64,000 nucleotides of DNA from Raphanus sativus (taxonomy: Eukaryota > Streptophyta > Magnoliopsida > Brassicales > Brassicaceae), in NCBI RefSeq assembly GCF_000801105.2, contig NC_079512.1, forward strand, positions 1,860,263 through 1,924,262. The letters are read 5' to 3'. Numbering within the stretch: position 1 is the first letter of the stretch; every line of letters starts with the position of its first letter. Below the pieces are notes generated by a model. The model had not been told where the DNA came from. It made no database searches and saw only the letters and a list, made by a program, of their open reading frames with translations. This document shows positions 21,813-34,499 of the stretch, in pieces. The position numbers and the translations under genes were made by a program.

Positions 21813-22534
21813 GAGTATCTCCAATGGTGCTTTATTTTTCATTTTTTATTCATTTTTTTATTCTGGTACTTCAATTTTTTCTTTTTTTTCTTCAAATTTT
21901 GAAGAATTGAACAATATTTTTTTAAATTTAAAAAATACTGTTCAGTTTTTCAATTTTTTGAAGATGAATTTTTTTATTTACAAGATAATCCTTAACTTTT
22001 ATTTATTGTTATTTTGCACTTAAACATATTAGAAGTGTTAATGTCATCCCATTAATTTCAAAGTTTACATTATTACTTTTATCTAATTGAATGTTAATGA
22101 TGAAAAACATGAAATTATTAATTTCTTAAGACTTTTATGTTTGATGTAGAAGAATTTAGAATAAAATAAGCTCAATTTTTGTTTTAAAATACATTTTAAT
22201 CACTTTAAAGATGTATTCAATGCTTTTTATAAAATATTTTGTTTAATTATTTGTGTTATGTATAATAGTTGTATTATATAATAATTTTTAATTTTAATAA
22301 ATAGTAATTGGGCCGAATTAATGTTAAAACAAAACAAAACAAATAAGTAAAATTAGTAAGTTTGAAAAATGTAAGATCTTATTAATAATTAATTATAAAG
22401 TGGTGATATAATATATTTAAAATATTTTATTTTGAAGAAAAATATAAAGCAAACCACTGGAAAATATGTTAAATTCATTTTTAAAGAATTTAAAAATTTG
22501 AAGAAAAAAATGAATGTAACCATTGGAGATACTC
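21813..22534. mobile_element. Harbinger/Tourist-like MITE, 722 bp
   Basis: Perfect terminal inverted repeats: GAGTATCTCCAATGGT at the left and its reverse complement ACCATTGGAGATACTC at the right end. They are flanked by TAA on both sides (21810-21812 and 22535-22537), the 3-bp duplication typical of PIF/Harbinger elements. The interior is very AT-rich and non-coding. Confidence 0.9.
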
Positions 22535-22537
22535 TAA

Positions 22538-23717
22538 TGGGCGATATGTATAGTTGCTAAAAAAATGGAGATCGGAAGATATAAGGTTTTGACGCTCGTT
22601 TTTCATCTTCCTTAACTATTCCATATATATTATATACTGTCAGTCTGTCACATGTGTACTCGACTACTTGGACCCTCTATAGCTAAACACTTCTTCTTGT
22701 TTGGCTTCTTCCCACTGATATTTTCTATTGTTTTCATAATAACCATGATACATTAGGTGATGTAATATGCATTTATCATATTTCTTGAAGTACTTCACTA
22801 TATGACAAATTAGGTGACAATGATTCGTTCATTTTTCCTTTGGTAGTAAAATTTATTGTTTTGTTTTCACACGAATAAATCAAATATTTTGTATGATTCG
22901 AGATAAAGCATAATTTACTAGTATCTTAAATTTGTTTGCTTTTCATGACCACTCAAGATCAAGAATTTCTGTGAATTTTACTCCGACTGCTACGTCATCA
23001 AGGTGACGTATATATAATCAGCGTAGTCCATGCTAATGATAATTTGGTATGCTAAATCTAATCTATTAATTTAGGGTCCTATTTGAATTCTACCATGGCA
23101 TATTTTTATTTGGACTCATTGAATATGTTGTGACCAAACATAAATATATTCTACTTATATCATGATAACAAAATTATGTTATTATTTATTATGCAGGCCA
23201 TTAACTAAATAAACAAATTTTGACTTAAATAAAAACAACTTTGTCGTTTACTTCACTTACTAACAGTAACATAAACATAAACGACACTCAAGTGCTCACA
23301 ATGAAGCTCATCTTTTCACATTTAATCGCTATGAGAATTGAAATGATAAGAAACATTGAATCATTTTTAATCCATGTTTCATGGAAAGGTTTCGACCATG
23401 TAATATTATATTCTAATTTTCTTTCGGTTAATCATTCGAAACTTGTGGTTAAATTCTCTCCTGCTCAACTTCTCACAATGAATTATCAGTAGTCCATATC
23501 TCAGAATCTTCTTCACATTTTCAGCATTTGTAGTGACTATTTTAAGAAGATAATTTTAATTGCTATCTTATCATTAGTCACAGGTGTAGTAGTAAGTGAA
23601 GAAGACGATATCAGTGGTTTAACTATTTTCTTTGTAAATCAAATCGGTTCTATTAACAAATAGTATAATTAACTAAATTCATATACAAATTAAATTATTT
23701 ATCAATGAATATTCTCT
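22538..23717. other. Intergenic, no gene recognised
   Basis: AT-rich. An ORF at 23241-23492 has no recognisable motif. Confidence 0.45.
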
Positions 23718-23719
23718 TA

Positions 23720-24320
23720 TGACTGGTGTAACCGCAACGGTTGCGGGAATTTGCGGATGCGGATGATTGCGGTTTTAAGCATTTTATAGAGATTTGTACG
23801 ATTGGTACAGCTGTTAGAAATTGTTGCGTTTGCGGGACTCTTATGACTGGTAAACTACCAAACGCAACATCTGTTAAATAATAATTTAACAATATTTACA
23901 TTTTATGTAATTATAAAAATATTAAAAATCATAATAATATGATAAATATAAAATTTGTATTTATAGAATCATATTCTTAAATTTTAAAAATTTATAGAAA
24001 ATATTTTGGTTTTAAATTTTTATAATATAAATTGAAATATAATATGAATACATTTTACAATTTCTATTATTTCAATTTAATTTTTTTATTGGATATTTTT
24101 AGTATTATTTTTATTTATTCTGTTTTTAAAAAAAAAAAATTACCTTCCCGCAACCGCCCCCAATCGCAAACGCTAGCTGGAACCAGCTTTTGATTTTAAG
24201 AGGTTCAGAGCGGTTTGAAACGATTTGTAGCGTTTTCTGTGATTGTTTCGAAACACCAACAACCGCTATGAACCGGAAAAGTTGCGTTTGCGGGTGGTAG
24301 CAGGAAAACCAGTCAGCCCC
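23720..24320 (-). mobile_element. Short non-autonomous DNA element, copy 1 (about 600 bp)
   Basis: Ends carry inverted gactggt/accagtc motifs with Brassicaceae-type GC-rich subterminal blocks (gcaacggttgcggg; cccgcaaccgcccc). The same sequence recurs in opposite orientation at 59353-59942. The interior contains a near-palindromic gttaaataataatttaac. The target duplication is unclear for this copy. Confidence 0.75.
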
Positions 24321-26123
24321 TATATCAAACCCAAATTTCTAAATCCTAACAACAATTTGAACTTCGAAATCAAAAAGATACAAATAAACGATACAACTTC
24401 TAAATCCTAACTAAAAAATATTACCTAATATTATCATAAAACTAAATCAAAGAAGATAGATAACAAATTTTTCTTCAATGGATTCTTTTTGGTTTTAATA
24501 CTAACATCGACAATCAGCTTTACAAAATTATTAAATATGGACCCAAAAAATTAAGTAGTTGGATATTACATGAAACTGAACATATGGTATATTTTATTAA
24601 ATTTTTGCAACGCACATTGATTTTTTTTTAACATATGAATAGTAAACATTCATTTCTATATTTCATTTACAAAATATAAATTTTGGAACTAAAATTGTAT
24701 CTAAAGATAATTTAAATATGATAAACTCAAATTAAATTCCTATTCAGATCCACACCTTTTAAGTGAATTCAAAATTTTATCGGGTTTTAATATTATTATT
24801 TGAACCAAACCAAAAACCAAAATAATTAAAACCAAAGTAAATTTAAATTTATAAATAATCAAATGATTCATATATTTCTTGAACCAAAAACCAAAAACAC
24901 AATCAAACTTGAACAAGAGAATATAATACGGAAACAAACTGAAACCGATCCTCCGTACCTAAACATATTAGCGAACAAACAAATATGTTTATAAACCTAC
25001 AAAAAAAAAAACAATTCCGCGCTTCTATCCTAGTTGCTAATTAAAAGAAGGTTAGTTACGCGTTACTTTTCCTAAATAACCTACGGTATTAAAACAGCAA
25101 CCATGTGTATGGGGCCCGCATACTGTGGTCACGTAGTAGATAAGATCAATTTGCTACAACATTTTTCTCCGGGTTCGAGTTTTCCTTGAAACAAAGTTGC
25201 AGTTATGTTAGAAGTCTTGGTTTGAGTTTAGGTTCATGCAGTTTACTTGGCAGTCTGGTAACAAATTATCCAGCTACTCTTAATATTGGTTGAAAGACAT
25301 TCCAAACTTGGATTAAGTAATATAGTAATCAATTCACTCTATAATATTAAAGGTATTCCTCATGAAACCGATAGGATAAGTCTATAAGACATAAAAAACG
25401 TTTATGTGCTTTTTTGCAAATGACCAGTTTAAAGATATATGTTCTTAGAACTCGTTTATTAATTTCAGGATATCTCGAATTTTTTAATGACCAATATTAA
25501 TCATAAAAGTAAATATAATTCATAGATACCTTTTAGTTATTCAAATGAGACCCAAAATAGAGTCTTATATCTGTATGACCGTGTCGTTAAATTGCTTCAA
25601 TTCCAAATCACTTAACATCCTAGAATCCTCTTAGAAACTATGTACAACTATACCAATTTTAGATATTTTTGCAAAAGCACAACTAGCTTACTAATAATAA
25701 ATAGGAATCCAGGGAGTGAAAATAAGTCTACAACTACAAAATTCATAACCACCGAATATGTTGACACCTTTTTTGTTTTTGTTGACAAATGTTGATACTT
25801 TTAGCAAACAATACAGGAGTTGTAATCATTTATTTAATTTAATTAAAGTGGTAGTTAGTGCAGTTACTACAGATTAAAATAGATCTATAAGTTTTCATAT
25901 TATGAACTTTGGGTTATTACTTTAGTTGAATGCAACCTAACTCACTAGTCACTACAAACATAATTTAACATGTTCCTAACCATAGAAAAGGAAAATAAAT
26001 ATATAAATATCGATATTGTTACCGCTGCGAGTCTGCGACTGTCCCAGCAAAAAATATCTCTGGGATCAAAGGTGCTTCAGGAGGGAGTCGAACTCGGGTT
26101 TTGGGGGTCAGTGGTAAAGTTTC
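24321..26123. other. Intergenic, no gene recognised
   Basis: AT-rich. No ORF with a recognisable domain and no clear repeat ends. About 26030-26120 has a GC-richer patch with gggagtcgaactcgggtt that also seems repetitive. Confidence 0.45.
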
Positions 26124-26126
26124 TTA

Positions 26127-27611
26127 GACCATCTCTAACGGGAATCCTTCCCAAATCCTTAGCAGGATTAATGAATATAATAATAATATTTTGGCTTAAT
26201 TAGTGAAGGATCAATCCTTGGAGAAGGATTGGAAGGACTCAATCCTTAGTACACGTGTCTCTCTCTCAATCTCTCCTCCCTGGCTCTCCCTCAATCTCTC
26301 CTCCCTCGCTCTCTCTCTATCTCCCACCATGGTTCCTCTATCACCTTCCTCTTCTTCTTCTTCATCGCCCAACCCTAGATTGAAAGAAATGGCTTTAAAG
26401 CTTAACCCTTTGGCATCTACTCAGCCCTACAGATTCTCTTCCTCGGCTTTTCTTCTTCTTCTTCTTCTCCCACTCTCAGCGCCAAGTCAGTCTCTTTCTC
26501 TCTCTCTCCATTACAATATCCACTGACAATATCTACCTTTTTACTGTGTTTCCTGGTTCTGCTTGCTTGTCTGATTATGGAGATCTACCTTTTGTCGATT
26601 TAGTCTCAGTGTTGTTTACTCACATTTGATCAATCTCGACTGTGATAAGAAATGGATGTGCTTTCAATATTGGGTCTAGTTATCAAACATGATTGGGGCC
26701 ATCCTCTGTTCTCAGGAGATTGATTCATTAAATGTTATTCTTTCATAAATCTGATTCAAATGAAAACATCATCACGACATTTATAGATTCATTCACTGTT
26801 TCCTGTGTCTTTGAGATTGATCCATGTATTAGAGTAATCAAGCTTTTTTAGATTTCCAATCTGATTTAAGAGTAATCAAGCTCTACTGTTGGCGCTATGG
26901 AAGATGATGCTGATGATGTTGTTGAGTCAACTGCTTCTGCTTTTGATCGAGTATCCTGTTTCGTTCTTGTTTCAGGCTAAAATCAGATTGATGATGATAC
27001 CAAGTGATCATGAAAATGTGTTGCGCACAGGTCCTTTGTCATGTTCTTCCATCCTTGCACTTCTCTCCAATACTCTGTTTTTGCAGCCACAGAGAGAACA
27101 GAGGTGGCGCCTAGACGACAACATAAGACCAGGTCTGAATCGTCTTCCTCCTCAATAGTTCTTTTAATTTCGTTTACGTTCCTGAGATTGATGTGGTTTT
27201 TTCTAAAAAATGCTGCTTATAGAGATTATCTTAAGAACAAGTCTAACTTCAAGCATATTAAGAACAAGTCTAACTTCAAGCATTGATGTTTGTGTAATGC
27301 ATTAGTTAAGTTAAGAGGATCTTCAACTGGTTAGTTTTCTGTTTCCACTATAGTTTCTTTTCATGGAAAATGTATGACTATGATGAATGGTTGTTTCATA
27401 TTATTTTTAGCTCAATGCAATTGAAAAATATTGTTTCACTTCTAAACATATACATTTCACATTATAAATCTTTTTTTCCTTAAGGATTCCTAAATGGAGT
27501 ACACCATTGGACTGACTTTTTGAATTAGAATCCTTAACTCTTCTAAAACAAAAAAAATTATTAAAATACAACTTAAGGACTCCAATGGTAGTCTCACTAT
27601 TGGAGATGCTC
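26127..27611 (+). mobile_element. Harbinger-like element carrying gene fragments (Pack-type)
   Basis: Ends are imperfect inverted repeats (GACCATCTCTAAC at left; TATTGGAGATGCTC at right), flanked by TTA (26124-26126 and 27612-27614). Subterminal repeats aaggatt/aatcctt lie at both sides. The interior is unlike an ordinary MITE: it is richer in coding-like sequence, including MALKLNPLASTQPYRFSSSA at about 26390-26450. From memory this closely resembles the start of plastid stearoyl-ACP desaturase (FAB2/SSI2) transit peptides. It is followed by a Leu-rich run and a possible splice donor. A further fragment (MEDDADDVVESTASAFDRV, from about 26898) is unrecognised. Confidence 0.7.
26389..26485 (+). 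pseudogene. Captured first-exon fragment resembling acyl-ACP desaturase
   Basis: MALKLNPLA...QPYRFSSSA matches the remembered opening of FAB2-type plastid acyl-ACP desaturases (MALKxNPLxxSQPYKFPSS). The similarity stops within about 20 residues. There is no desaturase core (no EENRHG or DEKRHE motifs) anywhere near, so this is at most an exon-1 fragment. It could encode a small chimeric protein if transcribed. Confidence 0.5.
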
Positions 27612-27902
27612 TTACCAACTTAGCTGTGATGTAATTATGTTATGGGTTACAAATACTAAATCTTCTTATTTTTTGTGGTGCAGTTGAACCCACACCTCTT
27701 CACGTGGGTCCGCCTCTGGCTGCGACTGTTCCCTGATCTGCGACCCAGCCACTTACCGCTGACATAATTTCCTTTGGTTCATTCATAGTCTTTGAACCCG
27801 GACTTTTTAATACAGAAATTCATATTTACAAAAGGTTAAATCATGCACGCAAAGGAGATAAATGAAGTTCTATAAAGCTTAACAAACAGTAAACGTTATT
27901 AT

Positions 27903-28728
27903 TTTTTTTTTTTCCTCTGAAAATTTTATTAAGGGCCAAAGCCAACAGGGGACTAAGCCCAACACGAACTACAAACGGTAGGCCTAAACAACGGACCATA
28001 ACTACAGAAGTTCCATGGGCCGTCAGCCCAATAGAACGAAAACCGTCGAAGAGGTAATCGTCCCAAACCACCACGTGTCCGATCGACACACGATTCGAAG
28101 ACACGCGTCAAGCCGGAACCCACCACCTCCTCCGGAAAGGGTCACGTCGGAACTCCGCCATCAACAGAGATAGATCAGTGAAAGACCATCCTAACGAAGT
28201 ATTCTTCACAGAAGGCTTAACGCAACCGGATCGTCTCTTCAAAAGGTAAACCACCGTCTTCAATCAATTTAAACACCTCTGATCTTCCTGATATAAGAGC
28301 AATCATCTTTATAGAAACAAATTTGCCTGAAGATGAAACGACCTAAACGCAGGAAAGGAAGGCTTCGGAGGATGAAATCAAGAGTCGATGGAAAGTGAAG
28401 GACTTGAATCGACGATCAAACAGAGCCGGCGCAAACGACGCTAAACTAAGCCGCCGAGTCCCGGAAACAAAGCCGGTGAAGCAGATGCTATAGAAGCCAC
28501 CGCTTCCCAGAGTCAAAAACCGGACAATCATCGAGTGGACATATGCATCGCCGGAAGCAAAGCCGGTCGGAAACTCCGAAACCGGAAACCAAAAGACGTC
28601 GGACTCTCTCTCCCTTTAACCAAACTCCAAACCTTCTGAAAGATTTTTTTATTTGATAAGAAGGCTGAAGAAAACGAGAGAAAATTCTCTCACTAGAGGA
28701 TGAGAGAGAGTTGATGGTTTCTATCACG
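27903..28728 (-). mobile_element. Non-autonomous retroposon, 826 bp
   Basis: Flanked by a perfect 17-bp duplication, ACAGTAAACGTTATTAT (27886-27902 and 28729-28745). The left end is a T run on the plus strand, i.e. an A tail on the minus strand preceded by aataaaattttcag. The body has no reverse transcriptase and no long ORF with known domains. It is best read as a deletion derivative or chimeric passenger mobilised by a LINE. It is longer than typical SINEs, and I see no clear box A/B. Confidence 0.85.
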
Positions 28729-28745
28729 ACAGTAAACGTTATTAT

Positions 28746-29325
28746 AAATAATACGTTTTCCTGTTACGAAAACATGATTTCATTTTTGTACCATTTATAG
28801 TATTTCCTAATTTTTTTTATGTTTTCATGTTGTGGGAAAATGATTTTGCTATATATAACTGGTGTAGTAAAATATAACTAGAAAAAACAAAACATGATTA
28901 ATCTATTAAAACTCTTTCTATACTTAATTTATGAAAAATTTATTTCAGTTCATTTCACTAATATTTGTAAAGATTTATAATTGTAAAGGTATGAAATGAA
29001 AAAAAAAAACATAACAGTTTTCTTCCTTTTTTGTGGAACCAAACTAACGTCGAAAATATTGGTGATGAAAAGATATCAATAGTCAGCCAATCAAAATAAA
29101 TCATGACTTTTTAAATCAAAATTGATAATATATATTAATATGTCCCCAAAGAGTTTTTTTTATGCCTGGTCTTTCCTCTCTGTTTCTAGCCTCCTTCCTC
29201 CATCTTTCCATTAAAACCCTCAGGAAAGAGGACTCTTGGAGAAAAAGGTCTCTCTTATCTTATGTGACCACATAGCCGTGAAGTGAAGCAAAGATAATCC
29301 AAAGTCAAAATTGATCTGTGTCTTG
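28746..29325 (+). promoter_or_regulatory. Upstream region and probable 5' UTR of the PBL31-type kinase
   Basis: AT-rich sequence with no other gene. A pyrimidine-rich stretch at about 29165-29260 probably belongs to the promoter/5' UTR. I cannot point to a definite TATA box. Confidence 0.35.
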
Positions 29326-32300
29326 ATGGGTAACTTATGTACCGGTGGATCTTCTAGTGTTCGACATGAACAGAGTCCTGCGTCCACCAAGCCCCTCCCA
29401 GGTTCTTACACACACACACACACACATCTCTCTGTTTATGTTTCTGTCAGTTCCAAACACCGTGGAGCTATGTTTTTTTTTTAATCTTCTTTCTTTTGAA
29501 TCTCAAAACTTTCAATCTAATATCGTTTATTGATCTGACAGCGGCGAGACATGTGCAAAGTCCCGTAAACAAAGAGCTTCCGCCGCCGTTGGTGGCAAAG
29601 TCGCCGGCTAGAGGTTTGAAACCAAAGTTTCGGGCGGCGGAAACAGGACGGCAACCAAGATCCATCGATGACCCACCTCGTGAAAACCCGCAGGTGATGC
29701 CAAGATCCATCGATGACCCACCTCGTGAAAGACCGCAGGAGACGCCGAGACCCGTGGACACTCCACCGTCAAAGACGGTGGAGAAGTTGGGCATGCGGAA
29801 GAAGGCAGTGCCGCCGAGCGGGAAGATAGTGACGCCGAACCTGAAGATGTTTTTACTGGAGAATCTCAGGACGGCGACAAAGAATTTCCGACCGGAGTCT
29901 ATAATCGGAGAAGGCGGTTTCGGACAGGTTTTTAAGGGATGGCTTGATGAGAAGACGTTAGCTCCGTCCAAGCCCGGTGTCGGAATACCGGTGGCCGTTA
30001 AGAAATCAAATCCTGATAGTGCTCAAGGGTTACATGAATGGCAGGCAAGTACCTCCAGTTTCTTTTTACTTTCCTTTTGCATTGAAATCATTAAAAGTTT
30101 CTAATTTAGGGAATAATAGATTGGAAATATCATTGGTGGATTTATATTGGAGATAATTAGGGGAATTTACATACTGGGATGGATACTATTTGTGAAAGGA
30201 ATAACAAAAATTAGTAGACTGGTCGTTTTAAGTAATGATTGTTTATACTGTTATTACGTGATGTTTTAAAATTAAACACATAGATGAGAATATATTTAAC
30301 TTTTACTTTTCTGAATAAAAACATCATCAATTATCAAACTCAACATATTTTAATTAATAAAAACAAAATTAATAATATAAATAGTCATACAATATGAACG
30401 TCAATAAATTTCACATTAGAATAGAAAATACCATCTTTTCTTATAAAATTTTTTTTTTCTTAACACAAACTTAAAAAAAAATATATATATATACTGTTTA
30501 AAACCGATGGAGTATTAAAGGTATAAGCACAAGTACATGGGTCAAGTAGATATAACTTTTTGGACATCTGATGAAATAAACGTAGTCTTAAAACATTCTC
30601 TCGAAACATCTTAGCTTACTAATTATATCTTCGTTGCTAGGTTGATCAATCTAAATGATAGTTTTTGAAACATAGTATGATTTAGTAGTACTGATTAGTC
30701 GAACAAATCATATGCTATAAATTTAGCAATACTAATTTTGGAGTTTTCTTTTACTACAAATCAATTTAAGGTTTAGTTGTCACTAACAAAAAGTTGACAA
30801 CAAAAGCATACGGTATTAAATAATTCAGTGGCGTGTTAAAAATATTTATATTTTAAATCATTTATAATTGAATTTAATTTTACCCGTCTCATCTGATCTA
30901 TATATATCACCTAAAAGAATAAGTCAATACAACACTTTGCCAAAAAGAAGAAGAGTTCGATGAATTATCACATAACCGTACTAGTCAATCAAGAAAAAAT
31001 ACGTATATAATAGTCAATGATATGAACATAAATATTTAATGATATGGTTGGATGTTTTTTCAAAGAAAAAAGGTTGGATGCTTTCTTCTGTTGATGAGTA
31101 GAAATTATTTTCTTCTTTATGTATATTGTCTCCAGCAAGAAATTTCCGTCATAGCTGCAATATCAAATAAAAACTGTCAACATTCACGACCTTGTTTATA
31201 TATTTATATTTATAAATAGAATATGTAATATTGACTTGTGAAAATAATGAAACAAGTAATCTTGTTTATCAACAAATAAATAGTAAATCTTGACCTGGTT
31301 TTTGACAAGAAATGATGATAGATACCTTTGACCACTGACTTTTCAAATATGTTTGAGACATGCTTCCTGAATAACTCCAAGTCTCCAAACCTACAAAACT
31401 GAATAAATAAATAAAGTTTTATGTATTGTAAAATTGCAGTGTGAAGTGAAATTTTTAGGGAAGTTTCATCATCCAAATCTTGTCAAGCTCTTGGGCTATT
31501 GCTGGGAAGAGAATCAGTTCCTCTTGGTGTACGAGTATTTGCCCAAAGGAAGCCTTGAAAATCACCTCTTCTCAAGTACGATTTCACTCAACCACCAATC
31601 ACCTTATTTTATACTTCCTTTTTCTCAAAAAAAAAAAAACCTTATGCATATATTTATATCATTTGTGTGTGCATGTAAATGTGAATGCAGAAGGAGAGGC
31701 GTTGACATGGGATACGCGTTTGAAGATAGCCATTGAAGCAGCTGAAGGACTTAACTTTTTGCACAACTCCGAGAAGAGTGTTATCTACAGAGACTTCAAG
31801 GCTTCCAACATTCTTCTTGATTCCGTACGGTGTCGTTTCTTGTCATCTATAGCTCCCACATGTTTACTGCATGCATGTTTCTTCTAGACTTATTCTTATT
31901 TTTAAAAGAAAATTGTTGCCGTTTCTGTCAGAACTTCCACGCCAAGCTTTCTGACTTCGGTCTAGCCAAACTTGGTCCGATTAATGGAGTTTCTCACGTG
32001 ACCACACGTGTCATGGGTACACAAGGCTATGCAGCTCCCGAGTACATGGCTACAGGTAATAAAAAACGTGCCCTTTTGTTTGAAAAACACGTTTCAACTT
32101 CTTTTTTCATTTTGGTTATCAAATTTTTTTCTTTTATTAGGTTTGGCAAAAAAACAGCATCTGTAATAAGTATATACTAATTTATATTTGAATCTTGGAT
32201 TACATTAACTGTTCTTTTTCATATCATAGGTCATTTATACGTACGGAGTGATGTTTACGGATTTGGAGTTGTCCTCTTAGAGATATTAACCGGTCTAAGA

Positions 32301-32645
32301 GCACTCGACCCGAACCGGCCACCTATGCAGCTGAATCTAGTGGAATGGGCTAAACCGAGTTTGACCCAGAAAAAGAAGATCCAGAAAATGATGGACCCAC
32401 GGCTCGAGCACAAGTATCCAATTTCGGCGGTGATCAGAACGGCCGCACTGATTCTACGGTGTCTGGAGGAAGACCCGAAGAACCGACCGCCCATGGACGA
32501 AGTACTCAGAGAGTTAGAAATCGTGAGGTCTATGAGAGATGAACCAAAAGAAGAGAAGCGTAAACGAAGCAGTGGTGGTCCAGATAATAACCGGATTAAT
32601 CGAAATGGTTCACCGCACGTCCGTAGAACCGGTCGAACCAGATAG
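29326..32645 (+). CDS. PBL31: Receptor-like cytoplasmic kinase, RLCK-VII (PBL31-type), six exons
   Basis: Exons 29326-29401, 29542-30044, 31440-31575, 31691-31824, 31932-32055 and 32230-32645 join in frame to 462 residues. The start MGNLC is a consensus N-myristoylation/palmitoylation site, so the kinase is expected at the plasma membrane. Residues about 64-103 hold a Pro-rich repeat ([13 protein letters not shown], twice plus a partial). The kinase domain has [10 protein letters not shown] (147-156), VAVKK (invariant Lys about 179), catalytic YRDFKASN (271-278, an RD-type loop), DFG (291-293) and [14 protein letters not shown]. Family members phosphorylate immune and developmental signalling partners. 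Intron 2 (30045-31439) has a GC donor (CAG/GCAAGT); the others are GT-AG. The symbol rests on remembered similarity and gene order, so a close paralog is possible. Confidence 0.88.
29408..29426. repeat. (CA)n microsatellite in kinase intron 1
   Basis: About nine CA units directly after the first splice donor. Confidence 0.9.
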
Positions 32646-34190
32646 TAACGTGTCCCTTTGCCTTTGGATCAGTGATATTATGATGTACACACTACGATAG
32701 TCTATACACAAACATACGTAAAATCTTTAATTTTTCTTATGTGATAATCTTTGTAATTTTGAAAATAGTTTAAACTATGAAAAATGCTTACACAACACAT
32801 ACTATATGTGATATCTTTGTCTCCTTGTCAGGAAACGCATCCACTGACATATCAGCAAGCGATAATGGGCAATATATCAGAAGAGTTTTGTGCTTTTCTA
32901 TTTAGCTTCAGATGTTCGGCCTCGCGATTGAGACGGCTAGCTAGCATCCGGCAAAGGAACGATCATTTCTCACAATCACAAATTATCAAATCAGAGATCA
33001 ATGATAATGAACCAACAACTTTATGATAAAGTCTAGCAAAAAAAAGAAACTTTATGATAAAGTCTCAGAGCTTATAAAGACCAGTACAAGAGCATCTGCA
33101 TCGGTGAACAAAAGTTCACATATTCCCAATAAAGAAAAATATTAAAATAATCTAATTTTGTTGAAAGGCAAACTCTCCCCATTAAACTTGTTTTATCACT
33201 ATTTTACGAGCTCCATAACACGTGACAGTTCGTGATTGGTTCGATTATTAAATTTCTCTTTTTTAAAAGTCAAACAGAAAAAAAAATTGCGAACCCATGT
33301 AGAGTTCACTAATGCTGATGCCATAAGAGTTTAACATTCTTTGGTTCCCGTGGGTGATCAGTGATGCACCTGACTCTGATTGTTTTAAGAGTTGCCAGGA
33401 ACACAATCCAGCTATAGTTACCTCCTCATCCGTACAGTTGTGATTCTTTATAAGATCTATCTTATTAATACAGGCTATACAGCATTCTACCTTTAGAACT
33501 AGCATTTCTTTTTATTTTGCAAGTTTTTACATTAAGTACATTTTTTCACTTTATACAATAAATATAATAAATATAATAACAAAAATAATTATGAAAAATT
33601 TTCAAAATATATATTATCTGAATAATTTTTAACACTAATTTTAAACAACAAATTTAAACCGATTATAATATGAACCAAATTATTAACAAGATAAAATTAT
33701 AATAATGTTAATCAAGCTATATAAAAAGAGTAATATGATCAAGACATATTTATAGTTATTAATTATTTTCTATCTATCGTTTTTTCTATCCAAATTTTGT
33801 AGAAACCTTATAATTTCAGAAAATTGCAAAACAGTGAATTTTAAAATTCAATTAAAAGATGATAAATTATGAAACTAAAACAATTTAAATCAAATTGGAT
33901 TACATATCAATTATCCATCGATTCAGTCCATTACTCTTAGATTATAGTGATTTTTAGAGGTTTTAAATATGAATATTTTTAAAACCTAAACCAAATTACG
34001 AATCATCGGATTAGCCGATTTGACCGCTGGTCCGGATCGAGTATAAGAGCACTGATTTAAATACAAAATTTAAACACAAAATTCTTACAAATTAACGAAA
34101 TAATTATTAAGTTAGTATTAAAAAATTTCATCATTTAGTGCTTACAAATCTATATGCATGTAGAACTTTCTCAGTATTTTGACGACATGA
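32646..34190. other. Intergenic with a duplicated fragment
   Basis: About 32906-33010 is a diverged copy of 36857-36985 (shared cttcagatgttcggcctc, gagacggctag, tttctcacaa, aaatcagagatcaat). The rest is AT-rich without a recognised gene. Confidence 0.55.
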
Positions 34191-34499
34191 AACAATTTCT
34201 TGCTTATGCCCACATGGATATTGTCTTTGTTCATCTTTATGAAACACTCATTCGTTAACCGTGAATAAAATCTAAACTAATGACAAATATCCTCTAGTAA
34301 TTATTGGACTAGCTAGAGTTCCAATCTTTTACAACTTATCTTGCATATGTGTGTTGAATTACTTTTCAACCATCTATCTTCGTCATTGATGTTGGCATGA
34401 ATGCACAACACTCATATGCTGTTAATGTACTTAAATCAACACGATTAGCTTTGTTGTTTTTATTTTAATCACCAAAGATTTTGTATCATAGTGTCTTTT

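Noticed and set aside
26080..26115. tRNA-like T arm (gagtcgaactcgggtt)
   Set aside because: No acceptor, anticodon or D arm can be folded around it.
29468..29971. 167-residue minus-strand ORF
   Set aside because: Antisense of kinase exon 2.
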